Shown in pieces: positions 29,091-38,328 of a stretch of 64,000 nt of DNA. The position numbers were made by a program, and so were the translations under genes. The DNA is taken from the NCBI RefSeq assembly GCF_002250655.1, contig NZ_NOZR01000013.1, positions 85,507 to 149,506 of the forward strand. The letters run 5' to 3'. This stretch comes from Mycolicibacterium sphagni (lineage in GTDB: Bacteria > Actinomycetota > Actinomycetes > Mycobacteriales > Mycobacteriaceae). How positions within the stretch are numbered: position 1 is the first letter of the stretch; each line of letters begins with the position of its first letter. Under the pieces are notes generated by a model. The model had not been told where the DNA came from. It did not search any database and saw nothing but the letters and a program-made list of their open reading frames with translations.

Positions 29091-30302
29091 TCAGCTGTCG
29101 CTGCCGATGGTCACCGCGGTGGCCTGGTCGGTGATCTCCTCGAGCTCATCCTCCGGTGTGTCAATACCGCTCAGATACCGGGCCGTCACTGCGAGAACAC
29201 CCGCCCCGGCCAGCACCGCACCAGCGCCCACCCAGAACGGCAAGTGCACGCTGACCCGCTCGCCCAGCACCCCGGCCAGCCACGGTGCGACGGCCGCGCC
29301 GCTGAATCGCATGAAGCTGTAGGCCGCTGAGGCCACGCCGCGTTCGACGGGTGCCGCCTTCATGACGGTTTCGGTGATCAGCGTGTTGTTGACGCCGATG
29401 AACAGGCCGGCCACCACCACGCAGGCGGCCAGAACCGCCCTGTTCTCGGTGAGTAGGGCCATCACCGCCAGCAGCGTGGAGAAGCACAGCAGGTTCACCA
29501 GCAGTACTCGTACGGTGCCGAACCGGTGTTGCAGCCACGGGGCGACGACCACCGACGTGAGCGCCAAGCACAGGCCCCAGCCGAAGAAGATCAGTCCGAT
29601 TTCGTGGGCCGACATGTTGAGCGGAAAGGGAGTGAACGCCAACAGGGTGAAGAACCCGAAGTTGTACAGCAGTGCGGTGATGGATACCCCGAGCAGGCCC
29701 CGGTGACGCAGCGCCCGGAATGGATCGGCGAGCGTCGTAACCCGTTGCGGGCGTGGTGTTTCGGGCAACAGTAACGCCGTAACCACCAGCGCGACGGCCA
29801 TCAGCGCCGACACCCCGAAGAACGGCCCGCGCCACGAGATTCCGCCGAGCACGCCGCCGACCAGCGGGCCGACCGCGATGCCCAACCCCAGCGCCGCCTC
29901 GTAGAGGATGATGGCCTGGGCCACCGAGCCGCGGGCGGAGTTGACGATGGTGGCCAGCGCGGTCGCGATGAACAGGGCATTGCCCAATCCCCACAGGGCG
30001 CGCCAGCCAACGATGCCCATCACGGTGTCGCTCATCCCGGCCAGGCCGGCACCGGCGATGATGATCACCAGGCCCACCAGCAGTGTGCGTTTCGGGCCGA
30101 TGCGGCTGGACACTACGCCGGTGATCAGCATCGCCACGCCCATGACCGCCATGTAGCTGGTGAACAGCAGCGACACCTGTGACGGTGTGGCGTTGAGGTT
30201 GTCGGCGATGGGTTTCAGGATCGGGTCGACGAGACCGATGCCCATAAAGGCCACGACGGATGCGAACGCGACGGCCCAGACGGCCTTGGGTTGGCGCCAC
30301 AT
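29091..30302 (-). CDS. MFS transporter, probable drug/solute exporter
   Basis: A 403-residue, 12-helix major facilitator protein. The N-terminus MWRQPKAVWAVAFASVVAFM enters helix 1, and the DHA1-like motif A region is GVVSSRIGPKRTLLVG between helices 2 and 3. A second half repeats the pattern (FFGWGLCLALTSVVVAPWLQ, RFGTVRVLLVN). It lies 19 bases downstream of a MarR regulator on the same strand, a common arrangement in which a ligand-released repressor controls its own efflux pump. The exported compound is not predictable. Confidence 0.9.
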   Translation of the reverse strand: MWRQPKAVWAVAFASVVAFMGIGLVDPILKPIADNLNATPSQVSLLFTSYMAVMGVAMLITGVVSSRIGPKRTLLVGLVIIIAGAGLAGMSDTVMGIVGWRALWGLGNALFIATALATIVNSARGSVAQAIILYEAALGLGIAVGPLVGGVLGGISWRGPFFGVSALMAVALVVTALLLPETPRPQRVTTLADPFRALRHRGLLGVSITALLYNFGFFTLLAFTPFPLNMSAHEIGLIFFGWGLCLALTSVVVAPWLQHRFGTVRVLLVNLLCFSTLLAVMALLTENRAVLAACVVVAGLFIGVNNTLITETVMKAAPVERGVASAAYSFMRFSGAAVAPWLAGVLGERVSVHLPFWVGAGAVLAGAGVLAVTARYLSGIDTPEDELEEITDQATAVTIGSDS

Positions 30303-30321
30303 GCGTGGCTCACTCCTTTGA

Positions 30322-30789
30322 CTAGTAGGTGTCGAGGTCGTCGAGCAGACGATGCAGTGCTCCGACGGCCGCCGACAGAATTTCGTGATCCGCTTCGGAA
30401 AGCCGCTCGATGCGCGGGTCGATGACCGCGGCGCGGTCCGCGCGGACCTGGGCCAGGATCGTCTGGCCCTTGGGGGTGATGCGGATGCGGACGGCGCGCG
30501 CATCGTCGGGATCGGGGGTGCGGGCCACCAGGCCGGCGTCTTCCAGGCGACGGACCTGGGTGGTCATCGTCGGCTGGGAGCAGTGGTCCAGTTCGGCCAG
30601 ATCGGAGATGCGGGCTTCGCCCTGGTCATCGATAGTGCCGAGCAGCCGCGCCTGCGCCCAGGGCAGGGGGAGCCGGATTCGCTGGGTGGCCAGCCGGTTG
30701 AGCCTCGCGACGACGGTCAGCAACTCGGACCCCAGAGCGGGTGGAGCGCCGGGTCGTTCCTGGGTGGGCGTCGGACTCATGCGTTCCAT
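30322..30789 (-). CDS. MarR-family transcriptional regulator
   Basis: A 155-residue winged-helix repressor. The DNA-binding part reads [20 protein letters not shown] then [13 protein letters not shown], followed by the wing [15 protein letters not shown]. Both ends are helical for dimerisation. Start at 30789 or nine bases later (MSPTPTQE). An inverted repeat lies five bases upstream of the start and should be its own operator. The MFS gene follows directly. The single cysteine in the recognition helix region (DHCSQPT) could make it redox responsive, which is speculation. Confidence 0.9.
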   Translation of the reverse strand: MERMSPTPTQERPGAPPALGSELLTVVARLNRLATQRIRLPLPWAQARLLGTIDDQGEARISDLAELDHCSQPTMTTQVRRLEDAGLVARTPDPDDARAVRIRITPKGQTILAQVRADRAAVIDPRIERLSEADHEILSAAVGALHRLLDDLDTY

Positions 30790-30793
30790 ATTT

Positions 30794-30810
30794 ACATAGA
30801 AATCCTATGT
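30794..30810. promoter_or_regulatory. Inverted repeat, candidate MarR operator
   Basis: ACATAG-AAATC-CTATGT is a perfect 6-5-6 inverted repeat, 17 bases long, five bases upstream of the marR start. It lies in the region between marR and the divergent ECF transporter gene. Size and A+T content are typical of MarR sites. The location over the expected marR promoter or leader supports autorepression. Confidence 0.6.
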
Positions 30811-30915
30811 TGTCGCCCGAGGACTTGGTGGCATTCCTCACAGCATGTCCACAGGAGGGCTCGTGGCGGCAGGTCGAACCGACTGCCCGGCGGCAACGGC
30901 TGGCAGAATCGGATG

Positions 30916-32967
30916 ATGACCGCGACGAGACCGGAGGCGCCGGCGAAGCCACCCTCCGGACCGACGGTCGATCTGCGCCCCGGGCGCTCGCTATCACCGG
31001 TCGAGATGGCCCAGGCGTCCGTGATGGCCGCCCTGGCCGCCGCCCTGTCGATCATTTCGGTCGTCATCCCGTTTGCCGGGGGACTGTCACTGCTGACCAC
31101 AGTCCCGATGGGACTGCTGGGCTACCGCTATCGCCTGCGCGTCCTGCTGGCCTCGACGGTCGCGGCGAGCGTCACCGCGTTCCTGATCGCCGGTGTCTCC
31201 GGGCTGATGGTGGTGGTCAACTGCGCCTACGTCGGCGGCCTGGCGGGCATCATGAAACGCCGCGGGCGCGGCACCCCGACCGTCGTCGCCGTCGGCCTGC
31301 TGGCCGGGGTGGTCTTCGGCCTGTTCATCATCGCCGCGCTGACCGTGCTGGTGCGGCTGCGCACCCTGACCTTCGAGGCGATGACCGCCAACTTCGACGG
31401 CGTCGTCTCGGTGATGTCGCATATCGAGCCGTTCCGGGCGGGAGCCCAGGACGCCAGGCGCATCTTCGGACTCGGCCTGCAGTACTGGCCGGTGCTGCTG
31501 ATGGTCTATGCGATCTTCTCGATCATGGTGGTGACGCTGGTCGGCTGGTGGGCACTGTCGCGGGTGCTGGGCCGGCTCAGTGGCATCCCCGATGTGCACA
31601 AGCTCGAGACACTCGATGAATCCGGGCCCATCGCACCGGTTCCCGTGCGCCTCATCGATGCCCGGTTCCGCTACCCGAAGGCCGCACACGACGCGTTGCG
31701 GCCGCTGACCCTGACCATCGAGGCCGGGGAAGACGTGGCGATCACCGGCGCCAACGGCTCTGGCAAGACCACGTTGATGCTGCTGCTATCCGGACGCGAA
31801 CCCACCTCCGGATCCATCGAGCGCCCCGGCGCGGTCGGGCTGGGTCTGCTGGGCGGCACCGCGGTGATCATGCAGCACCCCGAAAGTCAGGTGCTGGGAA
31901 CGCGAGTCGCCGACGACGTCGTGTGGGGCCTGCCGCCGGGAACGCAGACCGACGTCGCCGGACTGCTCGCCGAGGTCGGCCTGGCCGGCATGGAGGAGCG
32001 CGACACCGGCGGGTTGTCCGGGGGTGAGCTACAACGATTGGCGGTGGCCGCCGCGCTCGCGCGTCAGCCGTCCATGCTGATCGCCGATGAGGTCACCAGC
32101 ATGGTTGATCAGCGCGGGCGGGAGGCGCTGCTGGCTGTTCTGTCCCGACTCACTGAACAGCACCAGATGGCGCTGGTGCAGATCACGCATTACAACAACG
32201 AGGCCGAGACCGCTGACCGGATCGTGAAACTCAGTGAGTCGCAGGACAACACTCACATGGTCGAGAGCGCCGCGGCGCCCACGCCGACGGTGAGTGTGAC
32301 ACCGCGCGCGGCCGAGGCGGTCCTGCAGCTCGAACACGTCGGCCACGAATACGCCAGCGGCACACCGTGGGCCAAGAACGCGCTGACCGATGTGGGCTTC
32401 ACCGTCCACGACGGCGAAGGAGTGCTGATCCACGGCGGCAACGGGTCCGGTAAATCCACCCTGGCCTGGATCATGGCAGGTCTGACCACACCGACGACGG
32501 GCTCCTGCCTGGTGCGCGGACGCCCCGCCACGGAGTGTGTCGGCGAGGTGGCGATCGCGTTCCAGGCCGCACGGTTACAGCTGATGCGCAGCAGGGTGGA
32601 TCTGGAAGTTGCATCCGCGGCTGGTTTTTCGCCCCACGATCGCGCTCGGGTGACCGCCGCACTGGCGAAGGTCGGCCTGGACGCGTCGCTTGCGGGCCGC
32701 CGCATCGACCAGCTCTCCGGCGGGCAGATGCGCCGGGTGGTGATCGCCGGGCTGCTGGCGCGCTCGCCGCAGGCGCTGATCCTCGACGAGCCGCTGGCCG
32801 GGCTGGACGCCGCCAGCCAACAGGGCCTGCTGCGGCTGTTGAGCGATCTGCGGCGCAACAGCGGGCTGACCGTCGTGGTGATCTCGCACGACTTCGTCGG
32901 GCTCGAGGAGCTGTGCCCGCGCACCCTGAATCTGCGCGACGGTGTATTGGCCGAGGGGCTGTCATGA
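30916..32967 (+). CDS. ECF-type importer: membrane S-like domain fused to two EcfA ATPase domains
   Basis: A 683-residue protein matching Rv2326c in layout. Residues ~1-225 contain six or so helices ([40 protein letters not shown], ...) and resemble a substrate-binding S component. ATPase 1 follows with Walker [10 protein letters not shown], signature [12 protein letters not shown] and Walker [11 protein letters not shown]. ATPase 2 has [21 protein letters not shown] and [11 protein letters not shown]. The next gene, overlapping by ATGA, encodes the T component, so S, A, A' and T are all present. The first ATPase lacks the usual Pro after Glu in Walker B. The substrate, probably a vitamin or metal, is unknown. 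Start ATG 30916 or 30913. Confidence 0.9.
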   Translation: MTATRPEAPAKPPSGPTVDLRPGRSLSPVEMAQASVMAALAAALSIISVVIPFAGGLSLLTTVPMGLLGYRYRLRVLLASTVAASVTAFLIAGVSGLMVVVNCAYVGGLAGIMKRRGRGTPTVVAVGLLAGVVFGLFIIAALTVLVRLRTLTFEAMTANFDGVVSVMSHIEPFRAGAQDARRIFGLGLQYWPVLLMVYAIFSIMVVTLVGWWALSRVLGRLSGIPDVHKLETLDESGPIAPVPVRLIDARFRYPKAAHDALRPLTLTIEAGEDVAITGANGSGKTTLMLLLSGREPTSGSIERPGAVGLGLLGGTAVIMQHPESQVLGTRVADDVVWGLPPGTQTDVAGLLAEVGLAGMEERDTGGLSGGELQRLAVAAALARQPSMLIADEVTSMVDQRGREALLAVLSRLTEQHQMALVQITHYNNEAETADRIVKLSESQDNTHMVESAAAPTPTVSVTPRAAEAVLQLEHVGHEYASGTPWAKNALTDVGFTVHDGEGVLIHGGNGSGKSTLAWIMAGLTTPTTGSCLVRGRPATECVGEVAIAFQAARLQLMRSRVDLEVASAAGFSPHDRARVTAALAKVGLDASLAGRRIDQLSGGQMRRVVIAGLLARSPQALILDEPLAGLDAASQQGLLRLLSDLRRNSGLTVVVISHDFVGLEELCPRTLNLRDGVLAEGLS

Positions 32968-33788
32968 CGACTGCCCGTCAGCCGCGTCCGGTGGTGCTGT
33001 TGCGCCCTGTCCCCGGCACGTCGGCGATCCACGAGTTGTGGGCCGGCACCAAGATTCTCGTGGTCCTCGGCTTTTCGGCCCTGCTGGCGTTCTACCCGGA
33101 CTGGTTGCCGCTGGCTCTGGTCGCGATCGGCATCGGCATCGCGATCCGGTTGGCGCACATTTCGCGTGGCGCCTTGCCGACCGTGCCCCGGTGGCTGTGG
33201 ATTCTGCTGCTGATCGGTGCGGTCACCGCGGCACTCGGCGGTGGTACTCCGGAGCTGCATCTGGGGTCGTACGACATCGCGTTCGGCGGCCTGCTGAAGT
33301 TCCTGCGCGCTACGGTGGTGGCCGTCGTGCTGTTGGCGCTGGGCATGTTGGTGTCCTGGACGACGAACGTCGCCGACGTCGCGCCCGCGGTGGTGAAGCT
33401 CGGCCGGCCGCTGAAGGCGTTCCGGATCCCGGTCGACGACTGGGCGGTCGCCCTTGCCTTGTCGCTGCGGGCTTTTCCGATGCTGCTCGATGAGTTCCGA
33501 TTGCTCTACGCCGCGCGGCGGTTGCGGCCGCGGCCGGTGCTGACCAGCCGGCGGGCTCGGCGCCGTCGCTGGGCCATCGAGATGGTGGACCTCATGGCGG
33601 CCGGTATCACGGTGGCACTGCGCCGCGCCGACGAGATGGGCGATGCCATCACCGCGCGCGGTGGGACCGGCCTGATTTCGGCGGCACCGTCGGGGCCGCG
33701 ACGAGCCGACTGGGTGGTGCTGACGATCTCAGCGGTGGTGATTGTGGGGTCGGTGGTCCTGCAGGCGACGGTGCTGGCCGGAATCTAG
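32964..33788 (+). CDS. ECF transporter T component (EcfT-like permease)
   Basis: A 274-residue membrane protein (Rv2325c type) with four to five helices, e.g. [20 protein letters not shown] and [20 protein letters not shown]. The coupling-helix motifs are [24 protein letters not shown] and the A-R-G signature ITARGGTG near the C-terminus, which contact the EcfA ATPases. The ATG overlaps the stop of the fused S-A-A gene. Its stop overlaps the convergent uspC stop by four bases. Confidence 0.92.
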   Translation: MTTARQPRPVVLLRPVPGTSAIHELWAGTKILVVLGFSALLAFYPDWLPLALVAIGIGIAIRLAHISRGALPTVPRWLWILLLIGAVTAALGGGTPELHLGSYDIAFGGLLKFLRATVVAVVLLALGMLVSWTTNVADVAPAVVKLGRPLKAFRIPVDDWAVALALSLRAFPMLLDEFRLLYAARRLRPRPVLTSRRARRRRWAIEMVDLMAAGITVALRRADEMGDAITARGGTGLISAAPSGPRRADWVVLTISAVVIVGSVVLQATVLAGI

Positions 33789-35059
33789 CGCGCAGCGGCG
33801 GCGTTGGCCGCCTGCTGGGCGGCGCTCAGCGCGTCAGCGACGGGCGTTCTGCCCAGGAACATCTCGTCGAAGTACGGCTTGATGGCCTGATAGCCGGCGG
33901 CGAACCCACGCCCGCCCGGTGCGGCGATGTGGGGGCCGTCGAGCACCGAGAAGAAGGGTGCGACGTCCACTCCCTTGGCTGACCAGTAGCCGAAGTACGC
34001 CGCCTGGGCGGGCAGCACCGCGGGGATGGCTGCGCCTTGGCGGCCGACGTACTGGTTGCCACGGGTGCTGCCCAGCCAGCCCAGCACCTCACGTACCGCC
34101 TCGGGATGTCGGCTGGCCGGATTACCCGCGGCAACAATGCCGTTGGTGACACTGACCCGCCCCGCGGGCCCGGCCGGCAGCAGCGCCACACCCCAGCGGA
34201 ATGGGGCGCGTTCGGCCACCTGAGCCAGGTTGTAGGTGCCCGACTGGAACAGCGCCATCCGCCCGGACAAGAACTGGTTGCGGGAGAAGTCGCCGTTGTC
34301 GTTGGTGTCCGATGCCGGCGGAGCGACCTGATCCGTATTGATCAGGCCGATCACGTACCGGAACGCGGTGGCGGCCTGCGGGTTGTCGAACGCAAACCGG
34401 TCGCCGTCGGAGAACACCCCGCCGGCCGAACCGATGTAGTTGAGGTAAATGGCCTGTAAGTCGTTGGCGGCGTTGTATCCCCACTGCCTGCCGTGAGTGA
34501 GACGCTTCAGGAGGCGCCGCAGGGTGTCGACGCTTCCGTCCGGATCCCAGCGCAGCGTGTTCAGCTCGGCCGGGTCGACACCGTCGGCGGCCAGCAGATC
34601 GGCGTTGTAGTACAGGGCGATTCCGGCATCGGTCAGCTGCGGAACGCCCCACAGCGTGCCGTTGCGGGTGAATTGGGCGACCACCGACGGCTCCCAGTCC
34701 GGGCTGGCCTCGATCGCCATGAGCCGGTTGTTGTCCGCGTACTCGGCGAAGCTGGCGTTGTTGATCCAGAAGATGTCGTCGGCGCCGCCACCGGCCACAT
34801 CGGTGCGCAGGGTGTCGAAATAGCTGGCGTAGGCGACGATGTCGGTGCGCACCTCGATGTCGGGGTGGGTGCGGCTGAATTCTTTGAACGAATCTGCGTA
34901 GGCGGCCGCCACCGCCGGGTCCCACAGCCGCACGGTGATCACGGTCTTGCCGGACGGCTCGTCGGGGCGGCCCAGCACCAACGCACCAGCCACCAACAGC
35001 AGTGCCACCGTGATCAGCGCGGCCAGCATCCTGGTGGAGTACCGAGGGGGCCAGCTCAT
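33785..35059 (-). CDS. uspC: Amino-sugar ABC transporter substrate-binding protein UspC
   Basis: A 424-residue extracytoplasmic solute-binding protein of the carbohydrate family 1. An N-terminal hydrophobic segment ([20 protein letters not shown]) acts as signal/anchor; no lipobox Cys is visible, so it is probably tethered by the uncleaved helix. The fold's features include [40 protein letters not shown] and a ligand-binding [13 protein letters not shown]. The M. tuberculosis orthologue (Rv2318) binds amino sugars such as glucosamine phosphates or chitobiose, established for that species. The ATG overlaps the uspB stop. It ends the uspABC operon. Confidence 0.92.
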   Translation of the reverse strand: MSWPPRYSTRMLAALITVALLLVAGALVLGRPDEPSGKTVITVRLWDPAVAAAYADSFKEFSRTHPDIEVRTDIVAYASYFDTLRTDVAGGGADDIFWINNASFAEYADNNRLMAIEASPDWEPSVVAQFTRNGTLWGVPQLTDAGIALYYNADLLAADGVDPAELNTLRWDPDGSVDTLRRLLKRLTHGRQWGYNAANDLQAIYLNYIGSAGGVFSDGDRFAFDNPQAATAFRYVIGLINTDQVAPPASDTNDNGDFSRNQFLSGRMALFQSGTYNLAQVAERAPFRWGVALLPAGPAGRVSVTNGIVAAGNPASRHPEAVREVLGWLGSTRGNQYVGRQGAAIPAVLPAQAAYFGYWSAKGVDVAPFFSVLDGPHIAAPGGRGFAAGYQAIKPYFDEMFLGRTPVADALSAAQQAANAAAAR

Positions 35060-35868
35060 TTCAGTCCCGTGACGACGATCGAGCGCACGATGTGGCGCTG
35101 GAACACCAGGAACAGCGCGATCAGCGGAACGATCGCCACCGTCGTCGCCGCCATCACCAGCGTCCACTGCGCGTTGTACTGGGTCTGCAACCCGGCCGTC
35201 GCGACCGTCAGCACCCGCCAGGTTCCGCCGCTGGTGATCACCAACGGCCACATGAACGAATTCCATTGACTGACAACAGTGATCAACGTCAGCGTCACCA
35301 GAATCGGCTTGCTGGCCGGCAGCACCACGTGCACCAGCACGTCAAGAGTGTTGGCCCCGTCCAGGCGGGCGGCGTTGACCAGGTCGGCGGGGATGCCGCG
35401 AAAGTACTCGCGCAGCAGGAAGATCGCGTAAGGCGAGCCGAACAGGAACGGCAACAACAACGCCCAGAACGTGTTCCGCAATCCCAGCTCGGCCATCATC
35501 AGATAGAGCGGGACGACGGTGACGGTGCCCGGCACCATCAGGGTGGCGATGTAGATCCAGAACAACACGTCCCGGCCGGTGAACTCCAGACGGGCGAACG
35601 CGTAACCCGCCAGCACCGAGAACGTCAGCTGCGCCAGCGTGATCGTCGCCGTCATCAATGCGGTGACCGCCAAGGCCCGGCCGAATCCGGCATCGCCTAG
35701 CGCGGCGTAGTTGGCCAGTGTGGGCGGGTTGGGCAGCGACAGTGGGGTGCCGGTGGCGAACTGTTGGGCGGAGGTGATCGACGTCAGCAGGCTCAGCCCG
35801 AACGGGGCCAGGGTGATCACAGCACCGGCCAGCAGTCCGAAGTAGATCAGCGCGTTACGTGAGGTCAT
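35056..35868 (-). CDS. uspB: Amino-sugar ABC transporter permease UspB
   Basis: A 270-residue MalG-type permease with six helices, starting IYFGLLAGAVITLAPFGLSL. The EAA-like loop that contacts the ATPase is LVNAARLDGANTLDVLVHVV, followed by LPASKPILVTLTLITVVSQW. It overlaps both uspA (14 bases) and uspC (4 bases). The ATPase is not in the operon; in mycobacteria a shared MsiK-like or SugC-type ATPase is presumed to serve it. Confidence 0.93.
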   Translation of the reverse strand: MTSRNALIYFGLLAGAVITLAPFGLSLLTSITSAQQFATGTPLSLPNPPTLANYAALGDAGFGRALAVTALMTATITLAQLTFSVLAGYAFARLEFTGRDVLFWIYIATLMVPGTVTVVPLYLMMAELGLRNTFWALLLPFLFGSPYAIFLLREYFRGIPADLVNAARLDGANTLDVLVHVVLPASKPILVTLTLITVVSQWNSFMWPLVITSGGTWRVLTVATAGLQTQYNAQWTLVMAATTVAIVPLIALFLVFQRHIVRSIVVTGLK

Positions 35869-36736
35869 AGCTGATCCGCCGGCGAAAGTAGAGATGCTGG
35901 ACGACGGTCGCGCCCACCAGGATGACGAACAGCACCAAGGCCATCACCGCTGCCCGCCCGATCGCCGCGGCGCCGAACGCCTCGGCGTAGATGCGGTGAG
36001 CCACCAGGTCGGTGTGCCCGGCAGGCCCGCCGCCGGTCAGCGCGTACACGGTGTCGAACACCTGGGCCGCGCTGACGATGCCGGTGACCGAGACGAAGAA
36101 CAACGTCGGGCGCAGCATCGGCAGGGTGATGTGCCAGAACCGCTGCCAGCTCGTCGCGCCGTCGAGCCGGGCCGCGGCGTGGATCTGCGGCGGGATCGCC
36201 AGGATGCCGGCCAGGAAGAACAGCGTCACGTAGCCGACGTTGGTCCACACCGTCACTGCTGACACCACCGGTAACGCCAGCCCGGGATCGGTCAGCCATT
36301 CGATGCGACGGCCTGCCAGGGTGCTGACGGCGCCGTCAGTGGGGGCCAGGATCCAGTGCCACAGCACCGCGACGGCCAGCGGTGAACACACCCACGGCAG
36401 CACGTACACGGTTCGGAAGACACCGCTGCCCGGCAGCGCGCGAGCCAGGAGTGCCGCCGCGGCCAACCCGAGGACGATCTGGGCGGGCACCACGATCGCG
36501 ATAAACAGCAGGGTCACCAACAACGAGTTGCCGAAGCTGGCGTCGGTCAGCACCGAACGCCAATTGTCCAGCCCCACATAGCGGATGGGGCCCAGCAGAT
36601 CCCAGCGGTGCAGGCTCAGCCACAGCACCACCAGCATGGGCAGCAGCAGGAAGCACACCACTCCGAACAGGCTCGGCGCCAGCAGCGCATACCCGAGGAG
36701 GGTGGAGCGCACACGCCGAGTGGTCACCTTGGCCAT
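35855..36736 (-). CDS. uspA: Amino-sugar ABC transporter permease UspA
   Basis: A 293-residue MalF-type permease with six helices (LLGYALLAPSLFGVVCFLLL, LLVTLLFIAIVVPAQIVLGL, ...) and the coupling loop IHAAARLDGATSWQRFWHIT then LPMLRPTLFFV. It is the first gene of uspABC. ATG 36736 is chosen because the first helix starts just after it; an upstream frame extends into tldD's promoter. It is divergent from tldD with a 39-base gap, so both promoters must overlap. Confidence 0.93.
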   Translation of the reverse strand: MAKVTTRRVRSTLLGYALLAPSLFGVVCFLLLPMLVVLWLSLHRWDLLGPIRYVGLDNWRSVLTDASFGNSLLVTLLFIAIVVPAQIVLGLAAAALLARALPGSGVFRTVYVLPWVCSPLAVAVLWHWILAPTDGAVSTLAGRRIEWLTDPGLALPVVSAVTVWTNVGYVTLFFLAGILAIPPQIHAAARLDGATSWQRFWHITLPMLRPTLFFVSVTGIVSAAQVFDTVYALTGGGPAGHTDLVAHRIYAEAFGAAAIGRAAVMALVLFVILVGATVVQHLYFRRRISYDLT

Positions 36737-36775
36737 TAAAGCGGGTTCACCGAGCCGGCCGTTACGGTGTAGCAC

Positions 36776-38290
36776 GTGAGTCCACGTGATGTTGACGCCG
36801 ACTTCCTGGCTCTGCCGCGCCATGCGCTGGCCGACGCCGCGTTGTCGGCCGCCCGGGCAGCCGGCGCCAGCTACGCCGACCTGCGTATCCACGGCATCAC
36901 CAATGAGGTGGTGCAGCTGCGCGACGGTGAGCTGCAGAGTGCGGTCACCGACCGCGGGATCGGGTTGGCGGTGCGGGTGATCGTCGACGGCACCTGGGGG
37001 TTTGCCTCGCACGCCGAGCTGGCGCCCGAGGTCGCTGCCGACACGGCCCGGCGCGCGGTGGCGGTGGCCACCTCATTGGCCGCGCTGAACGCCGAACGCA
37101 TCGAGCTGGCGCCCGAGCCTGTCTATGCGGACGCGACCTGGGTGTCGCCCTACCTCATCGATCCGTTCACAGTGTCGACCGCAGATAAGATCGCCCTGCT
37201 GGGCGAGTACAGCGGCCGGCTCATGGCGTCCGACGGGGTGGACCACGTCTCGGCGATGGTCAACACGGTCAAGGAGCAGACGTTCTATGCCGACACGTTC
37301 GGCTCGTCGATCACCCAGCAGCGGGTGCGGGTGATGCCGGCGCTGGAGGCGGTGGCCGTCGACGCCGCCGCGGGCAGCTTCGAGTCGATGCGCACCCTGG
37401 CCCCGCCGATGGCACGCGGATGGGAGGCGCTGAGCGGTGACGACGTGTGGAACTGGAGCACCGAACTGGCCGAGCTGCCCATCCTGCTGGCAGAGAAGAC
37501 CAAGGCGCCCAGCGTGATTGCCGGCCCGACCGACCTGGTGATCGACCCGACCAACCTGTGGCTGACCATTCACGAATCCATCGGACACGCCACTGAATAC
37601 GATCGTGCGATCGGCTACGAGGCGGCGTACGCGGGCACCTCGTTCGCCACCCCGGACAAGCTGAACACCATGCGCTACGGCTCACCGGTGATGAACGTGA
37701 CCGCCGACCGCACCGTCGAATACGGTTTGGCGACAATCGGATACGACGACGAAGGGGTGGCCGCCCAGAGCTGGGATCTGGTGCGGGACGGCATCTTCGT
37801 CGGCTACCAATTGGACCGGGTCTTCGCACCGCGGCTGGGTCAGGCCCGCTCCAACGGTTGCTCGTACGCCGACTCGCCGCATCACGTCCCGATTCAGCGG
37901 ATGGCCAACGTCTCGCTGCAACCGGGCACCGACAACGTGAGCACCGACGACCTGATCAGCAGGGTCGACGACGGCATCTACATCGTGGGGGACAAGTCCT
38001 GGTCGATTGACATGCAGCGCTACAACTTCCAGTTCACCGGGCAGCGGTTCTACCGGATCCGGTACGGCCGGATAGAGGGCCAGCTGCGCGACATCGCCTA
38101 TCAGGCGACCACCACCGACTTCTGGAATTCGATGGAAGCCGTTGGAGGACCGTCGACCTGGCGTCTCGGCGGGGCGTTCAACTGCGGTAAGGCGCAGCCC
38201 GGTCAGGTGGCCGCGGTCAGTCACGGCTGCCCGTCGGCGTTGTTCCGCGGGGTGAACGTGCTGAATACCCGTGAGGAGGCCGGTCGATGA
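36776..38290 (+). CDS. tldD: Metalloprotease TldD
   Basis: A 504-residue zinc protease that forms a heterodimer with TldE and trims unfolded or modified peptides. The catalytic HExxxH is visible as HESIGHATEYDR (residues ~265-276); the third ligand is a downstream Cys in the C-terminal half (e.g. SNGCSYADS or NCGKAQPGQ). DTFGSSITQQRVRVMPALE and YIVGDKSWSIDMQRYNFQF are family sequences. The start is GTG. It is followed by a 13-codon frame and tldE, and preceded by divergent uspABC, the same gene order as in M. tuberculosis (Rv2315c-Rv2314c). Confidence 0.95.
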   Translation: MSPRDVDADFLALPRHALADAALSAARAAGASYADLRIHGITNEVVQLRDGELQSAVTDRGIGLAVRVIVDGTWGFASHAELAPEVAADTARRAVAVATSLAALNAERIELAPEPVYADATWVSPYLIDPFTVSTADKIALLGEYSGRLMASDGVDHVSAMVNTVKEQTFYADTFGSSITQQRVRVMPALEAVAVDAAAGSFESMRTLAPPMARGWEALSGDDVWNWSTELAELPILLAEKTKAPSVIAGPTDLVIDPTNLWLTIHESIGHATEYDRAIGYEAAYAGTSFATPDKLNTMRYGSPVMNVTADRTVEYGLATIGYDDEGVAAQSWDLVRDGIFVGYQLDRVFAPRLGQARSNGCSYADSPHHVPIQRMANVSLQPGTDNVSTDDLISRVDDGIYIVGDKSWSIDMQRYNFQFTGQRFYRIRYGRIEGQLRDIAYQATTTDFWNSMEAVGGPSTWRLGGAFNCGKAQPGQVAAVSHGCPSALFRGVNVLNTREEAGR

Positions 38291-38328
38291 GCGCCAGCGA
38301 AGAGGCCAAATCGAGGTTGCGCCGATGA
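38287..38328 (+). CDS. 13-codon mini-frame bridging tldD and tldE
   Basis: ATG at 38287 overlaps the tldD stop (ATGA). The frame MSASEEAKSRLRR ends in a TGA at 38326-38328, which overlaps the tldE ATG at 38325 (ATGATC). Re-initiating ribosomes could thus pass from tldD to tldE without a gap. I cannot tell whether the peptide matters; it may be a coupling device or chance. Confidence 0.4.
   Translation: MSASEEAKSRLRR

Noticed and set aside
30811..30912. A riboswitch upstream of the ECF transporter
   Set aside because: I looked for TPP, cobalamin and similar conserved cores and saw none; the leader is short and GC-rich without a convincing fold.
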